Source of the DNA: JAWKZG01 sp041396125
GTDB taxonomy: Bacteria; Pseudomonadota; Gammaproteobacteria; Competibacterales; Competibacteraceae
Assembly (NCBI GenBank): GCA_041396125.1
Contig: JAWKZG010000007.1
Coordinates: 124,001 to 188,000 of the forward strand
Length of the DNA: 64,000 nucleotides
Direction of reading: 5' to 3'
Shown here: positions 48,701-58,255 of the stretch, piece after piece
Layout of the letters: each line of letters opens with the position of its first letter
Position numbering within the stretch: the stretch's first letter is position 1
Program-made: the position numbers and the translations under genes
The notes under the pieces: model-generated
What the model was told of the DNA's origin: nothing
Database searches by the model: none
What the model saw: the letters and a program-made list of their open reading frames with translations, nothing else

Positions 48701-48718
48701 TCATCATACCTTCATACC
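48701..48718 (-). promoter_or_regulatory. Direct-repeat operator candidate upstream of the GntR gene
   Basis: Read on the minus strand: GGTATGAAGGTATGATGA, two GGTATG units 8 bp apart, with GGTTATAATGGAA just before. NanR-type regulators bind such GGTATA-like tandem units. The 10-mer GGTATGATGA recurs exactly at 61249-61258 on the minus strand. Autoregulation is inferred. Confidence 0.6.
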
Positions 48719-48897
48719 TTCCATTATAACCTAAATCTGACGGCGTGGTGAATGCTACGGGTGCTGGCTATTGTCACGATTTCCTCGGCTGTGTCTGACA
48801 CGGCACTTCGAGTACCTTAGCCGTGTGAATCGCGCATTTTATCCCATCAAAATAACTGGCGCGGGGATTTTACTCAAACCAACGCACGGTGCACGCA

Positions 48898-49872
48898 TCA
48901 TCCCAGGCCGAGCCCGTTTGTAAACACATAGACAGAGTAGATAGAACGCGTCGCGCAGATAAAAATCCGATTGCGCTTACGGCCGCCGAAAGTCAGGTTA
49001 CCCACGATTTCCGGAATACGAATCTTGCCAATCAGCGAACCATCAGGATCATAGCAATGCACCCCGTCGGCAGCACTAGACCAGATCCGGCCGTCCCGGT
49101 CGACTCGAAATCCGTCAAATATACCGGCTGTGCATTCTGCAAAGATTTCACCACCGGCAAGGTTCCCTTTCTCGTCAACACGAAAAGCCCTGATGTGGGC
49201 CGGGCCACCCCGCCTGTGCGTCACACCGGTATCGGCAATATAAAGCGTGCGCTCATCCGGGGCAAAAGCCAACCCGTTGGGTTTTTCAAAATCAGTGGCA
49301 ACACGGCGGATTTTGCCGTTCAGAGGATCGATGGAGTAGACATGGCATCCATCCATTTCAGGATCAGCAACCCCGCCCTCGTAGTCTGTCAATATGCCGT
49401 AGGTCGGATCTGTAAACCATATGCTGCCGTCAGAGCGAACCACCACATCGTTCGGAGAATTGAACCGCTTGCCGCCAAAACCGTCGGCCAGTATGGCTAT
49501 CGAGCCATCGTGCTCTGTGCGGATCACACGGCGCGTTTGATGTTCGCAGGTCACCAGCCGGCCCTGCCTGTCGACGGTGTTACCGTTGGCATTGTTTGAC
49601 GGTTGGCGAAAAACCGATACCGACCCGTCTGTCTCATCCCAGCGCATGATGCGATCGTTCGGAATGTCGGACCAGACCAGGTAGCGTCCGGCCCCAAACC
49701 AGGCGGGTCCTTCACACCATCGTGCGCCGGTCCACAGTCGCTCGACTTTTATATGCGGAGCATAGAGCGCGCTGAATCGCTCGTCGAATGCTTCAAAACC
49801 AGCCCCTTCAATATCCTCACCTGTGTTCACTCGGCAACCTCCCAAATCGTTCAGAAAATAAACACTTGACAT
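48898..49872 (-). CDS. SMP-30/gluconolactonase family protein
   Basis: This 324-residue six-bladed beta-propeller lactonase has metal-site segments in the expected order: Glu in RWCEGPAWF, Asn in RFNSPNDVVV with DGSIWFTDPTYG, the KPNGLAFAPDERTLYIADTG blade, and Asp in FDGFRVDRDGRIW. Enzymes of this family hydrolyse sugar lactones after NAD-dependent dehydrogenation of an aldose. No signal peptide is seen, so it should be cytoplasmic. It is divergent from an ABC importer gene with a shared operator-like site between them, so both should respond to the same sugar. Confidence 0.9.
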   Translation of the reverse strand: MSSVYFLNDLGGCRVNTGEDIEGAGFEAFDERFSALYAPHIKVERLWTGARWCEGPAWFGAGRYLVWSDIPNDRIMRWDETDGSVSVFRQPSNNANGNTVDRQGRLVTCEHQTRRVIRTEHDGSIAILADGFGGKRFNSPNDVVVRSDGSIWFTDPTYGILTDYEGGVADPEMDGCHVYSIDPLNGKIRRVATDFEKPNGLAFAPDERTLYIADTGVTHRRGGPAHIRAFRVDEKGNLAGGEIFAECTAGIFDGFRVDRDGRIWSSAADGVHCYDPDGSLIGKIRIPEIVGNLTFGGRKRNRIFICATRSIYSVYVFTNGLGLG

Positions 49873-49876
49873 ATTA

Positions 49877-49901
49877 TATACTGGTATAATAAGTTGATGA
49901 T
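49877..49901. promoter_or_regulatory. Operator/promoter candidate in the lactonase-SBP divergent gap
   Basis: TATAC-TG-GTATA (49877-49888) is a perfect small palindrome and runs into TGGTATAATAAGTTGATGAT (49882-49901). The latter matches 60090-60109 and 61241-61259 at 15-16 of 20 positions. TGGTATAAT also fits an extended -10 for the plus-strand SBP gene (start 49959), so the site may be promoter and operator together. Confidence 0.6.
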
Positions 49902-49958
49902 AGCATGTCTACTGATCTACTGATAATAGACATCATAGCTGCCTTGGAGGAAACCATA

Positions 49959-50981
49959 ATGAAATCAGTTCTTACTTCGGTACTGGCAAGCATCGCCATC
50001 ACCGTCACATCGTACTCCGCTGCATTAGCGTCGCCTGATGCTCCGGTTATCGCACTGGCCAATGCCTATTACGGCAACACCTGGCGACACCAGATGGTCG
50101 ATTCCTTCGAAGCCGCGGCGAAAGAAGCGAAGGACGCCGGCCAGATCAGTGACTACATCATCATGAACGGTGATGGTTCTGTCGCTCAGCAAAACAGTCA
50201 GATCGCGGAACTGATTCTCAAGAAAGTGGATGTGATAGCCGTCAATGCGGCATCAGAAACGGCCGTTAATGGCATCATCGAGAAAGCCTGTTCGGCCGGC
50301 ATCATCGTGGTGTCATTCGACTCGATTGCCTCGGCACCATGCAATTATCAGCTTAATTTCGACTTTACGGGCTACAAGGCGGAGCAGGCCGAGGCCGTTA
50401 TCAAAATGCTCGGCGGTAAGGGCAATATCATCCAGGTACGCGGCGTGAAAGGATCTGCACCTGACAACGCCATGTACAACGCCCAACAGTCAGTGCTGGC
50501 CAAATATCCCGACATTAAAGTGGTTGCAACCGTTCATGGTCAGGCTACAGCCTCCGTGGCGCAGGCTGCGATTAACAACGTGCTTCCCAGTCTGCCGCAC
50601 GTCGATGCGGTTCTCGCCCAGGGTGGCAGCGACGATGTTGGCATTGCCCAGGCATTCGTTCAGTATGGCGGTGAATATGAGGGTAATATGCCGATTATCG
50701 AAGGTGGCGGCGGAACCGACTTTGTCAAATGGTGGGCTCAGGAAAACGAAAAGAACGGTTACCAGACAGTGTCCATGAATACGACACCTGGTATTGGCGG
50801 TGCGGTATTCTGGCTTGGCCTATCGCTACTTAACGGGGCAGAAGCACCCAAGCTCATGATCATGCCGGTTGCCACAGTCGATGCCGACAACCTTCAGCAA
50901 TATGCCGATCTGCCGGCCGGGCAGATTATCAGCCCAAGCTATTCGCTGGACTGGGTCAAAGAAAACCTCTTGACGAAGTAA
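49959..50981 (+). CDS. Sugar ABC transporter substrate-binding protein (ribose-type), system 1
   Basis: From the ATG at 49959 (TTGGAGG upstream) the product has 340 residues with a signal peptide (LASIAITVTSYSAALA). The periplasmic-binding fold of the RbsB class is seen in VIALANAYYGNTWRHQMVDS, GSVAQQNSQIAELILKKVDV, VVSFDSIASAPCNYQLNFDF and VDAVLAQGGSDDVGIAQAF. The mature protein should bind a sugar or related polyol. It is followed by a strong hairpin and then the membrane components. The sequence class is the one of larger RbsB-like proteins with an aromatic pocket; ligand not assigned. Confidence 0.9.
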   Translation: MKSVLTSVLASIAITVTSYSAALASPDAPVIALANAYYGNTWRHQMVDSFEAAAKEAKDAGQISDYIIMNGDGSVAQQNSQIAELILKKVDVIAVNAASETAVNGIIEKACSAGIIVVSFDSIASAPCNYQLNFDFTGYKAEQAEAVIKMLGGKGNIIQVRGVKGSAPDNAMYNAQQSVLAKYPDIKVVATVHGQATASVAQAAINNVLPSLPHVDAVLAQGGSDDVGIAQAFVQYGGEYEGNMPIIEGGGGTDFVKWWAQENEKNGYQTVSMNTTPGIGGAVFWLGLSLLNGAEAPKLMIMPVATVDADNLQQYADLPAGQIISPSYSLDWVKENLLTK

Positions 50982-50997
50982 CCCCGGATCCGTTCAG

Positions 50998-51025
50998 ACG
51001 GGCGCGGCAACTCAGCCGCGCCCGT
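50998..51025 (+). terminator. GC-rich hairpin after SBP gene 1
   Basis: ACGGGCGCGGC (50998-51008) pairs with GCCGCGCCCGT (51015-51025), an 11-bp perfect stem with a 6-base loop, followed by TTTCGTTT. It lies between the SBP and ATPase-permease genes of one operon, so it should partly terminate or protect the message 3' end and keep SBP levels above those of the membrane parts. Confidence 0.8.
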
Positions 51026-51055
51026 TTTCGTTTAGCGCATACTTAGGAGACAAGC

Positions 51056-53527
51056 ATGACCGTTGTTCTCCAGGAGGGCATCGACCAAACAGTGAAAGGG
51101 CCGTATGTTGAGCCAACAGTGGTCGTTGCGCTGGAAGGTATTAGCAAGAGTTTTGGGCCGACGCTGGCCAATGATCAAATCGACCTGACCGTTCATGCGG
51201 GAGAAGTGATTGGACTGGTCGGTGGTAATGGGGCAGGCAAATCGACCCTCATGCGAATTTTGTGTGGCGGTATCTGGCCGACACAGGGGGCCATTGTCTT
51301 TGGAGACGAAACGGTTCCGTTTGCCCACTACGACACAACCGAGGCGCAGCGACGCGGCATTCGAATGGTGCACCAGGAGCTGTCCTTGTGCACAAACCTG
51401 TCGGTCGCAGAGAACTTTTTTCTGGAGGCACCCCAGGCCATTCTCGGGCGACCCGGCTGGAGAGCCGACTATCGAGCCCTGGCACGGGCCTCGCTTGATG
51501 CGGTATTCCCGAACAATCACATTGACGTGAATGCAAAAGTAGGGCATCTCCCGATCGGTGACCGGCAAATGGTGGAAATAGCACGGGCTACCGCCACCCC
51601 CGGTGTCCGCCTGATCGTGCTTGATGAACCAACCTCGTCGCTTGATCTTGAGCGCTCACGGCAGCTTCGCAACTACGTTCACTCCCGATCACAAGCGGGA
51701 TTGTCGTTTATCTTTATCAGTCACAAGCTGCAGGAAATTATCGACATCGCGAGTCAGGTCGCTGTTTTGCGCAACGGCCGCCTGGTGTGGCGCGGGGATG
51801 CCACTGATGCTTCGATCAAACACCTCGTTGGTCTTATGGGCGGTGATGTTGAAGCGATACAGAGTCAATCGTCCACCGAATCCGATACGTCCGGCAAGCC
51901 GGTCATTCGAATCTCCGGACGCTTCCTTGCCGATGGGCAGGATATTGTATTACGACAGGGCGAAATAGTGGGCCTTGCCGGGCTGGAAGGCAGCGGACAA
52001 AAAGATCTGCTGCATGCCCTGTTCAGCGCACAGCGCGCTGGCGGCGAGGTCGAGCGGTACGCTTCGGCTGGTTTCATAACGGGCGACCGCCAGAAGGAAG
52101 GTATTTTCCCGCTTTGGAATGTCCTTGAGAACATTTCAATTGGCAGAATAGCGCGCCGTTCCTGGTCAGGCTTTGTATCCGACGAAACGGAAGCCCGGGC
52201 GGCCACCAAACCGGCACAGCAATTGCGCCTCGACAAGGGACGGTTTGAATCAGGCATTCTGGAGCTCAGCGGCGGAAACCAGCAAAAGGTTCTTGTGGCC
52301 CGCACGCTGGCGACTGATTCGTCAATTGTCCTGCTTGATGATCCTACCCGCGGCGTTGATATCGCGACCAAGCAGGATTTTTATCGTCTTTGCGAGCAGA
52401 TCGCACAGGAGGGCCGCACCCTGATATGGCACACGACCGAGGATGCCGAACTGTTGGCCGCCCATCGTGTGCTGGTGTTTGCAAACGGAAAGGTGGTACG
52501 CGAACTCACTGGACCGGAAATCACGGAAGAGGCCATTGTCGGCGCCTCTTTTGCTCATGTGGATCGACAGGATCAAGATGAATCGCGCCATAAAACAGCC
52601 GCCGCTCTGGTTCGACGACTGGTCGATATGGCCCCCTTTATTGGTCTGGTAATCGTCCTGTCGATGATGATCTGGGCCAACCCGTTTATCGCCTCGATTT
52701 TTGGCATAGATCTGCTTCTGCTGCCGGCACTTTCTCTGGTTCTTGTGACTATGGCCCAGATGTTTGTCATTGGCGGAAGCGAAATTGATCTCGGTGTCGG
52801 ACCGTTCGCCAGCCTTGTCAGCGTGCTTGCAGCAACACTGCTTTACGACACGCCAGCTTACGGCGTTATAGCGATACTCGTGGCGATTGCGGCCTATGGC
52901 TGTCTTGGCGGTCTTATTCAGGCCAGAAAAATACCGGCGATTGTCGTGACGCTCGGCGCATCCTTTATCTGGCTCGGTGTGGGTTACTCTCTGCAGCCGA
53001 CACCGGGCGGTGCCAGTCCCGAATGGCTCTCGAAAATGGTGAACTGGTCTGTCGACTTCGTGCCGACGTCTGTTGTGCTTATTGCGATAGTCGGGCTTGT
53101 GGCAGTGACAATCGACCGGATGCCGATTGGTGTCGTCTTGCGCGGATTCGGTAACAATTCATCAGCCATGGTGCAATCCGGCTGGTCTCCGGTACGCTTC
53201 GCCATGGTGCGATATCTGATCGCCGGCTTTTTTGCGGCGGCAGCCGGCCTGTCGCTTACCGCTATCAACACCGCCAGTGATGTCAACTCCGGCAACTCCT
53301 TTACCCTGCTCAGTATTGCCGCTGTCGTCATGGGCGGATGTGCCTTGCTGGGCGGTATCATTTCGCCGATTGGCGCTGTCATAGGCGCTGTAACACTGGC
53401 GCTTATCGGCGCGCTGCTGGGGTCATTCGGCGTGAGCAGCGATTTCAATGCGGTGATGCAGGGACTCATTCTCATAGCGCTGCTGGCACTGCGCAGTGCG
53501 GTTGCACCACGCGGGAGTGAAGAATGA
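51056..53527 (+). CDS. Fused sugar ABC transporter ATPase-permease (RbsA-RbsC type)
   Basis: This 823-residue protein joins two parts normally encoded separately. Residues 1 to about 500 are a double ATPase of the RbsA type: Walker A GGNGAGKST (about 56-64), signature region LPIGDRQMVEIARA, Walker B LIVLDEPTS; in the second half a degenerate Walker A GLEGSGQKD, signature LSGGNQQKVLVARTLA and IVLLDDPTRGVDIATK. From about 515 on it is an RbsC-type permease (FIGLVIVLSMMIWANPFIAS, MFVIGGSEIDLGVGPFASLV, GGCALLGGIISPIGAVIGAV). The frame is continuous with no stop. The next gene, a second permease, overlaps by 4 bases. The complex may contain two fused chains or one fused chain plus partner. Confidence 0.9.
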   Translation: MTVVLQEGIDQTVKGPYVEPTVVVALEGISKSFGPTLANDQIDLTVHAGEVIGLVGGNGAGKSTLMRILCGGIWPTQGAIVFGDETVPFAHYDTTEAQRRGIRMVHQELSLCTNLSVAENFFLEAPQAILGRPGWRADYRALARASLDAVFPNNHIDVNAKVGHLPIGDRQMVEIARATATPGVRLIVLDEPTSSLDLERSRQLRNYVHSRSQAGLSFIFISHKLQEIIDIASQVAVLRNGRLVWRGDATDASIKHLVGLMGGDVEAIQSQSSTESDTSGKPVIRISGRFLADGQDIVLRQGEIVGLAGLEGSGQKDLLHALFSAQRAGGEVERYASAGFITGDRQKEGIFPLWNVLENISIGRIARRSWSGFVSDETEARAATKPAQQLRLDKGRFESGILELSGGNQQKVLVARTLATDSSIVLLDDPTRGVDIATKQDFYRLCEQIAQEGRTLIWHTTEDAELLAAHRVLVFANGKVVRELTGPEITEEAIVGASFAHVDRQDQDESRHKTAAALVRRLVDMAPFIGLVIVLSMMIWANPFIASIFGIDLLLLPALSLVLVTMAQMFVIGGSEIDLGVGPFASLVSVLAATLLYDTPAYGVIAILVAIAAYGCLGGLIQARKIPAIVVTLGASFIWLGVGYSLQPTPGGASPEWLSKMVNWSVDFVPTSVVLIAIVGLVAVTIDRMPIGVVLRGFGNNSSAMVQSGWSPVRFAMVRYLIAGFFAAAAGLSLTAINTASDVNSGNSFTLLSIAAVVMGGCALLGGIISPIGAVIGAVTLALIGALLGSFGVSSDFNAVMQGLILIALLALRSAVAPRGSEE

Positions 53528-54540
53528 ACACGATCACCTTTTGCAGAATGTGGGCACAACACAATCGCTGGATCTGGGCCGGTCTGGGGGTCGTGATCCT
53601 CTGGTTTATTCTATCGGTCGTAACCAATCGTTTCAGTCTTTCCAGTATGTCCGGTATTGTATTGTCGGCATCGTTTCTGACCCTTGTCGCGCTGGGGCAG
53701 ATGTTTGTCGTTGCGACTGGCCGCGGCAATATCGATCTGTCAATTTCTTCCGCCATCACGCTCAATGCCTATATGGGCCTGATTACCATCCGCGGCGACG
53801 ATTCGAACCTTGTTCTCGGTCTGGCGATTGCACTGTTGATAGGGATATGCGTCGGCGTGGTGAATGCGGTGCTGGTCGTACTGCTCCGGATTCCCGCGAT
53901 AATCGCAACCCTGGCAACAGGCTATATTCTGGCGACTGCGACCCTGCTTGCCAACCGGGCGATCCCCGGCTTTGCAGTGAGTCCCACACTTAAATATATC
54001 GCTACCAGCCGGATTGGCGGGTTGCCCGTGATGGCACTGGTGGTTGTAGCTGCTGTCATCCTCACGGCTTACATATTGCGATATACCGTGTACGGTCGCA
54101 CCTTGTCAGCTGTGGGTCAAAGCCGTGCGGCTGCCCGTCTGGCTGGTGTCAAAAATGGTCGTGTCATCGCTGCTGCTTTTATCATTTCATCGGTGCTCGC
54201 CTCAGTTGATGGTCTGCTGTTAGGTGCTTATATCGGCGGTGCCTTCCTGGAAATGGGGCAACCTTATCTGCTGCAATCCGTTGCGGCGGTGGTGCTTGGC
54301 GGAACGCTGATATTCGGGGGCTCGGCAACCGCCCTTGGAACATTGCTGGCCAGCATCCTGCTGATACTCATCGTGACCACCATGCAGATCATGGGGCTGC
54401 CGCCGGGCACACAGGATATGATTCAGGGCACGGTCGTTATTTTGGTCCTTGCACTGGCGGGAAGAGAGGCGGTTACCCGCACGGTGCGAAAAGCACCTGA
54501 AGGCAAGACCGAAGATGGCATTGCATTGAAAAAGAGCTGA
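53524..54540 (+). CDS. Sugar ABC transporter permease (RbsC type), system 1
   Basis: This 338-residue permease has about ten helices. Family blocks are GQMFVVATGRGNIDLSISSA, RIPAIIATLATGYILATATL, TVYGRTLSAVGQSRAAARLA then GVKNGRVIAAAFIISS, and SVAAVVLGGTLIFGGSATAL. It overlaps the fused ATPase-permease gene (ATGA), so it is the second transmembrane subunit and the importer probably has two different permease domains. It ends 63 bp before the convergent Gfo/Idh gene; no strong terminator lies between. Confidence 0.9.
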   Translation: MNTITFCRMWAQHNRWIWAGLGVVILWFILSVVTNRFSLSSMSGIVLSASFLTLVALGQMFVVATGRGNIDLSISSAITLNAYMGLITIRGDDSNLVLGLAIALLIGICVGVVNAVLVVLLRIPAIIATLATGYILATATLLANRAIPGFAVSPTLKYIATSRIGGLPVMALVVVAAVILTAYILRYTVYGRTLSAVGQSRAAARLAGVKNGRVIAAAFIISSVLASVDGLLLGAYIGGAFLEMGQPYLLQSVAAVVLGGTLIFGGSATALGTLLASILLILIVTTMQIMGLPPGTQDMIQGTVVILVLALAGREAVTRTVRKAPEGKTEDGIALKKS

Positions 54541-54603
54541 TTGAGGGACTGTTTTTCTGATTCCCCGGTTAATGGATAAACCATTTGATAAACCCGTCGC
54601 CGC

Positions 54604-55641
54604 TCATCGGAGCAGCCCGTCAAGCTCGACGGGTTGCCGACGTGCCCCTGCGGTATAAGCGGCTTCAACCAGCGCCAGTGTTTTCAGATTATCTGCGCCG
54701 GAAGTCGAGGGTTCGCGGCCTTCTTTAAGACACTGGACCCAGTGCTGCTGGATGGCGACGATACTTTCCTGAATGTTGTGCCAGGGGCGCGATGCCCAAG
54801 GGAGCAGTCGCGGCGAGACATCGCTGACGTGCGTACCCGTACGCCCGGTAACCGTGAGCCGGTAGCCCTGTGCCAACCGGATGGTGCCGTCGGTGCCGTC
54901 AATCTCAACCAGCGTTTCGGGAAACGGCTCAACGGCAAGTTTCGTGGCGTAGCTGCAATCGACAACAGAGGTCGCTCCGCGCTCATGGTCCAGCAAAAGA
55001 GTCGCAACATCCTCACCCGCAATAGCCGGATTAATCCGCATTATCCGCGCATCGAGTGCGGTAACATCCCCGAGCAGATAGCGGGCGATGTCGAGAATAT
55101 GAATCCCGAGGTCTTCGATGATGAAGCGCTTGCCGGTTGCCAGATAAGGCTGACCGGAGAAAACATCGAAGGCCGATCGAAACGAGATACGGCCGAAAAA
55201 GGGAGTGCCAATTTCGCCGTGATCGAGCACAGCCCGGATCGCCTGGATCGGTGTCTGCCAACGAAAATTCTCATGCACCATCAGCGGCACACCAGCTTCC
55301 TCGCAACGCTTCACCATCACCTTTGCATCCGCTAGCGATGCGGCAAAGGGCTTCTGGCAGATCACCGGAACACGATTGGCAGCCGCCATTTCCACTAACG
55401 GCCGATGACTCGGCACGGTGGTAGCGATGTCGACGAAATCAAGTTGTTCGGTGGCGAACAGCGTGGCGGCATCCTGATAACGCCGTTCGATGCCAAACTG
55501 GTCGCCGACGATTCTCAAGCGCTCAGGATCGAGGTCGCAAATGGCCTCAATTGCTGCGCCTGTCACGTCGCGCCAGCCATGCAACTGGTTCACGGCGAAG
55601 AAGCCACAACCGATTAATCCTCCGCGTAACGCAGTCATCAT
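54604..55641 (-). CDS. Gfo/Idh/MocA family sugar dehydrogenase
   Basis: This is a 345-residue cytoplasmic oxidoreductase. The N-terminal Rossmann fold has GGLIGCGFFAVNQLHGW with the glycine-rich loop, then TTVPSHRPLVEMAAANRVPV and CQKPFAAS, matching the EKP motif that carries the catalytic Lys (the Glu is Gln here). The second half has VHENFRWQTPIQAIRAVL and a IIEDLGIHILDIARYLLGDV segment with the conserved D-x-x-x-H. It is the last gene of the minus-strand ABC operon: its ATG shares one base with the permease stop. Likely it oxidises the imported sugar, giving a lactone for the SMP-30 enzyme; D-apiose dehydrogenase belongs to the same superfamily. Confidence 0.88.
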   Translation of the reverse strand: MMTALRGGLIGCGFFAVNQLHGWRDVTGAAIEAICDLDPERLRIVGDQFGIERRYQDAATLFATEQLDFVDIATTVPSHRPLVEMAAANRVPVICQKPFAASLADAKVMVKRCEEAGVPLMVHENFRWQTPIQAIRAVLDHGEIGTPFFGRISFRSAFDVFSGQPYLATGKRFIIEDLGIHILDIARYLLGDVTALDARIMRINPAIAGEDVATLLLDHERGATSVVDCSYATKLAVEPFPETLVEIDGTDGTIRLAQGYRLTVTGRTGTHVSDVSPRLLPWASRPWHNIQESIVAIQQHWVQCLKEGREPSTSGADNLKTLALVEAAYTAGARRQPVELDGLLR

Positions 55642-56705
55642 TAACCTGCCTTTGCCATTTGCATCAGTGTTACACGCTGCTGCAATCTGTGTTGTGCCTG
55701 ATCAACGACGACGGCCACAATGATGACCAGCCCCTTGATGATCATTTGCCAAAATGAGCTCACACCCATCATCACTAAACCGTCGGAGAGTATGCCGATT
55801 ACGAAGGCACCGATAATCGTGCCACCGATTGTGCCACGTCCGCCCGACATCGAGGTGCCCCCGAGCACGGCTGCCGCAATCGCGTTCAGTTCGAAACTCT
55901 CGCCGGTCGCCGGGTGTGAAGCCACCAGCTCGGAGCTGATGTTCAAGCCGACAACCGCTGCACAGAATCCGGAAAACATATAGACGAACATCTTCACCCC
56001 GTTTACCCGGACGCCGGAAATACTGGCGGCACGCTCGTTGCCACCGACGGCGAAGATATGACGACCAAGCGGTGTGTATCTGGTGATATAGGCGGCACCG
56101 AGCGCGATAGCGATCAGGATCCATATAGACATCGGCAGTCCAAGCAGACGCCCCGCCCCCAGGAACGTAAAGCCCGTTGTTCCGAATTCTTCCGTTCCGA
56201 CCAGATTTGGAAAGGTCCGGCCATCGGAGGAGAGCAAGGCAAAGCCACGCGCTACATAGAGTGTCCCAAGCGTTGCAATAAAGGGCGCAACGTTGAGTCT
56301 GGTGATCAGTTGACCGTTGATGGCTCCAATCAGAATACCGACCAGAAGCGTTATCAGGATGATCTCGAACACGTTGAAATAGATCGTGTAGCCGATTTGC
56401 AAGTCGATGCCATTAAGCATCAGATAGCCGGCTACCATGCCGCAAAGACCGACGATCGACCCTACCGACAGATCAATACCGCCGGTAATGATGACCAGGG
56501 TCATGCCGATGGCAAGGAACGCGTTCAGCGCCACATGCTTCGACATCAGAATAAGATTGGCGGTGCTGAGAAAATTCGGCGCGGCGATCGAAAAAAAGAC
56601 GATGACTGCGATCAGCGCGATGAAGGTTCTGAGCTTCATGAGCGTTAGCAGATACGAGCCGTTCACAGCGGACGGAGCAGCCGCCTTGGCCGAGACGTCA
56701 ATCAT
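55641..56705 (-). CDS. Sugar ABC transporter permease (RbsC type), system 2
   Basis: This 354-residue permease has about ten helices. Blocks seen are SIAAPNFLSTANLILMSKHV, ALNAFLAIGMTLVIITGGID and LSVGSIVGLCGM, APFIATLGTLYVARGFALLS, RYTPLGRHIFAVGGNERAAS, and LNAIAAAVLGGTSMSGGRGT. It overlaps the ATPase gene by 4 bases and the dehydrogenase gene by 1. A single permease gene implies a homodimeric channel, unlike system 1. Confidence 0.92.
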   Translation of the reverse strand: MIDVSAKAAAPSAVNGSYLLTLMKLRTFIALIAVIVFFSIAAPNFLSTANLILMSKHVALNAFLAIGMTLVIITGGIDLSVGSIVGLCGMVAGYLMLNGIDLQIGYTIYFNVFEIILITLLVGILIGAINGQLITRLNVAPFIATLGTLYVARGFALLSSDGRTFPNLVGTEEFGTTGFTFLGAGRLLGLPMSIWILIAIALGAAYITRYTPLGRHIFAVGGNERAASISGVRVNGVKMFVYMFSGFCAAVVGLNISSELVASHPATGESFELNAIAAAVLGGTSMSGGRGTIGGTIIGAFVIGILSDGLVMMGVSSFWQMIIKGLVIIVAVVVDQAQHRLQQRVTLMQMAKAG

Positions 56706-58255
56706 ACAGGTTGCCTCACAGTTTTCGAAACCGGCCCGTGGCCAAGAGCCGCAGCGGCCACCACGGCGGCTTCCGTTGCCACCGCACGGTCGAACATACC
56801 GGTTAATTTACCATTACTCATGACCGCGATCCGGTCGGACAACGCCATAACCTCGTCGAGATCGGAAGTAGCGAACAAAATGCCCAGTCCGGCGGCGGAG
56901 AGTGTGCGCATGGTGCGGAAAACATCGGCCTTGGCACCGACATCGATGCCGCGGCTGGGCTCATCCATCAACAGCACTTTGGGCTCGGTCAAAAGCGCCT
57001 TGCCAATGACCACCTTCTGCTGGTTGCCGCCTGAAAGCGATGACACGTCCTGCGCCGAATCGGCCACCTTAATGGTTAGCTCGCGCACCGTTCGCGCAAT
57101 CGCCCGCTTTTCCAAATCGCCACGGATATGAAAAAAGCGGGCAAAGCGCGAGAGGCTGGCAAGCGTCAGATTGCTGGCGACGGAAAGAATGGAAACCAGG
57201 CCGTCGCGCTGGCGGTCTTCGGGAATCAGCGCCAGCCCTCGACCGATACGGCCCGTCGTGTCACGCTCGCGCACCTCTGCGCCGCCGAGATAAATTCGGC
57301 CAGTAGCATGGCGGTGACGGCCCATGATGCAGTCAAACAACTCGCTGCGCCCAGCGCCCATAAGCCCGTAGATGCCCAGGATCTCACCCGCTCTGAGTGA
57401 TAGCGATACATGGTCGACGGCCAGACCACCGGTCTCGCGAGGCAGACAGATGTCCTCGGCGCGGAACAGTTCGTGGCCTGGTTCGTGACCGTCCGGCTTC
57501 GCGAAATCCTTCGCATCCGAGCCGATCATCTGGCGCACAATCCAGTGGGTATCGACGTTTTTCATCTGCTCATGGCCGGTGATACGGCCGTCGCGCAGAA
57601 CCGTGATGTAATCGCCGATCCGAACCAGTTCCTCCAGACGATGGGAAATATAGACAATGGCAACACCGCGTGCCTTGAGATCAGCAATGACCTTGAACAG
57701 AATCTCGACTTCCGCCGCGCTCAGCGCCGAGGTCGGTTCGTCCATGATCAGGATGCGAGCCTCAAGTGAAACAGCCTTGGCAATCTCGACGAGCTGCTGC
57801 TGACCGATGCGTAAATCTTCCACAAGGAGGTCCGGCCGGATGCCGGTTTCAAGGCGTTCGAGCAATCTGGCCGCCTTGCGCTCCTGCTCCCTGTGGTCGA
57901 TCTTGCCCAGTCTGTTGGTGATTTCACGGGTTGCGAAAATATTCTCGGCAACCGAAAGATTGCCAAACAGGTTCAACTCCTGAAATACCATTCCGATGCC
58001 GCGGCTGACAGCATCGTTGGCAGAGGAGAAAGACACCTCTTTGCCGTCGAACAGAATTCGACCCTGCGTTGGCTGTTCGACGCCGGCGATAATTTTCATC
58101 AGCGTCGACTTGCCGGCACCGTTCTCGCCGACAAGCACATTCACGGCTCCCTTGCGGACCTCAAAGGTCGCCTGCTTGACCGCTACTGTGCCGGAATAGA
58201 CTTTGGTGATGTCCTCCAGCGTCAGGATGACATCCTGTGAAGAGTCCAGGTTCAT
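56702..58255 (-). CDS. Sugar ABC transporter ATPase (RbsA/XylG type), system 2
   Basis: This 517-residue protein has two ABC domains. Domain 1: Walker A GENGAGKST (43-51), signature region LRIGQQQLVEIAKAVSL, Walker B ILIMDEPTSALS. Domain 2: degenerate Walker A GLMGAGRSE, signature LSGGNQQKVVIGKALL and VLLMDEPSRGIDVGAK. That layout is standard for ribose/xylose-type importers. It overlaps both the DUF2291 gene and the permease gene by 4 bases, so the whole set is translationally coupled. Confidence 0.93.
   Translation of the reverse strand: MNLDSSQDVILTLEDITKVYSGTVAVKQATFEVRKGAVNVLVGENGAGKSTLMKIIAGVEQPTQGRILFDGKEVSFSSANDAVSRGIGMVFQELNLFGNLSVAENIFATREITNRLGKIDHREQERKAARLLERLETGIRPDLLVEDLRIGQQQLVEIAKAVSLEARILIMDEPTSALSAAEVEILFKVIADLKARGVAIVYISHRLEELVRIGDYITVLRDGRITGHEQMKNVDTHWIVRQMIGSDAKDFAKPDGHEPGHELFRAEDICLPRETGGLAVDHVSLSLRAGEILGIYGLMGAGRSELFDCIMGRHRHATGRIYLGGAEVRERDTTGRIGRGLALIPEDRQRDGLVSILSVASNLTLASLSRFARFFHIRGDLEKRAIARTVRELTIKVADSAQDVSSLSGGNQQKVVIGKALLTEPKVLLMDEPSRGIDVGAKADVFRTMRTLSAAGLGILFATSDLDEVMALSDRIAVMSNGKLTGMFDRAVATEAAVVAAAALGHGPVSKTVRQPV

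Noticed and set aside
48889..49599. 236-codon plus-strand frame opposite the lactonase gene
   Set aside because: Shadow of the SMP-30 propeller.
54634..55335. 233-codon plus-strand frame opposite the Gfo/Idh gene
   Set aside because: Shadow; the minus-strand frame has the complete dehydrogenase pattern.
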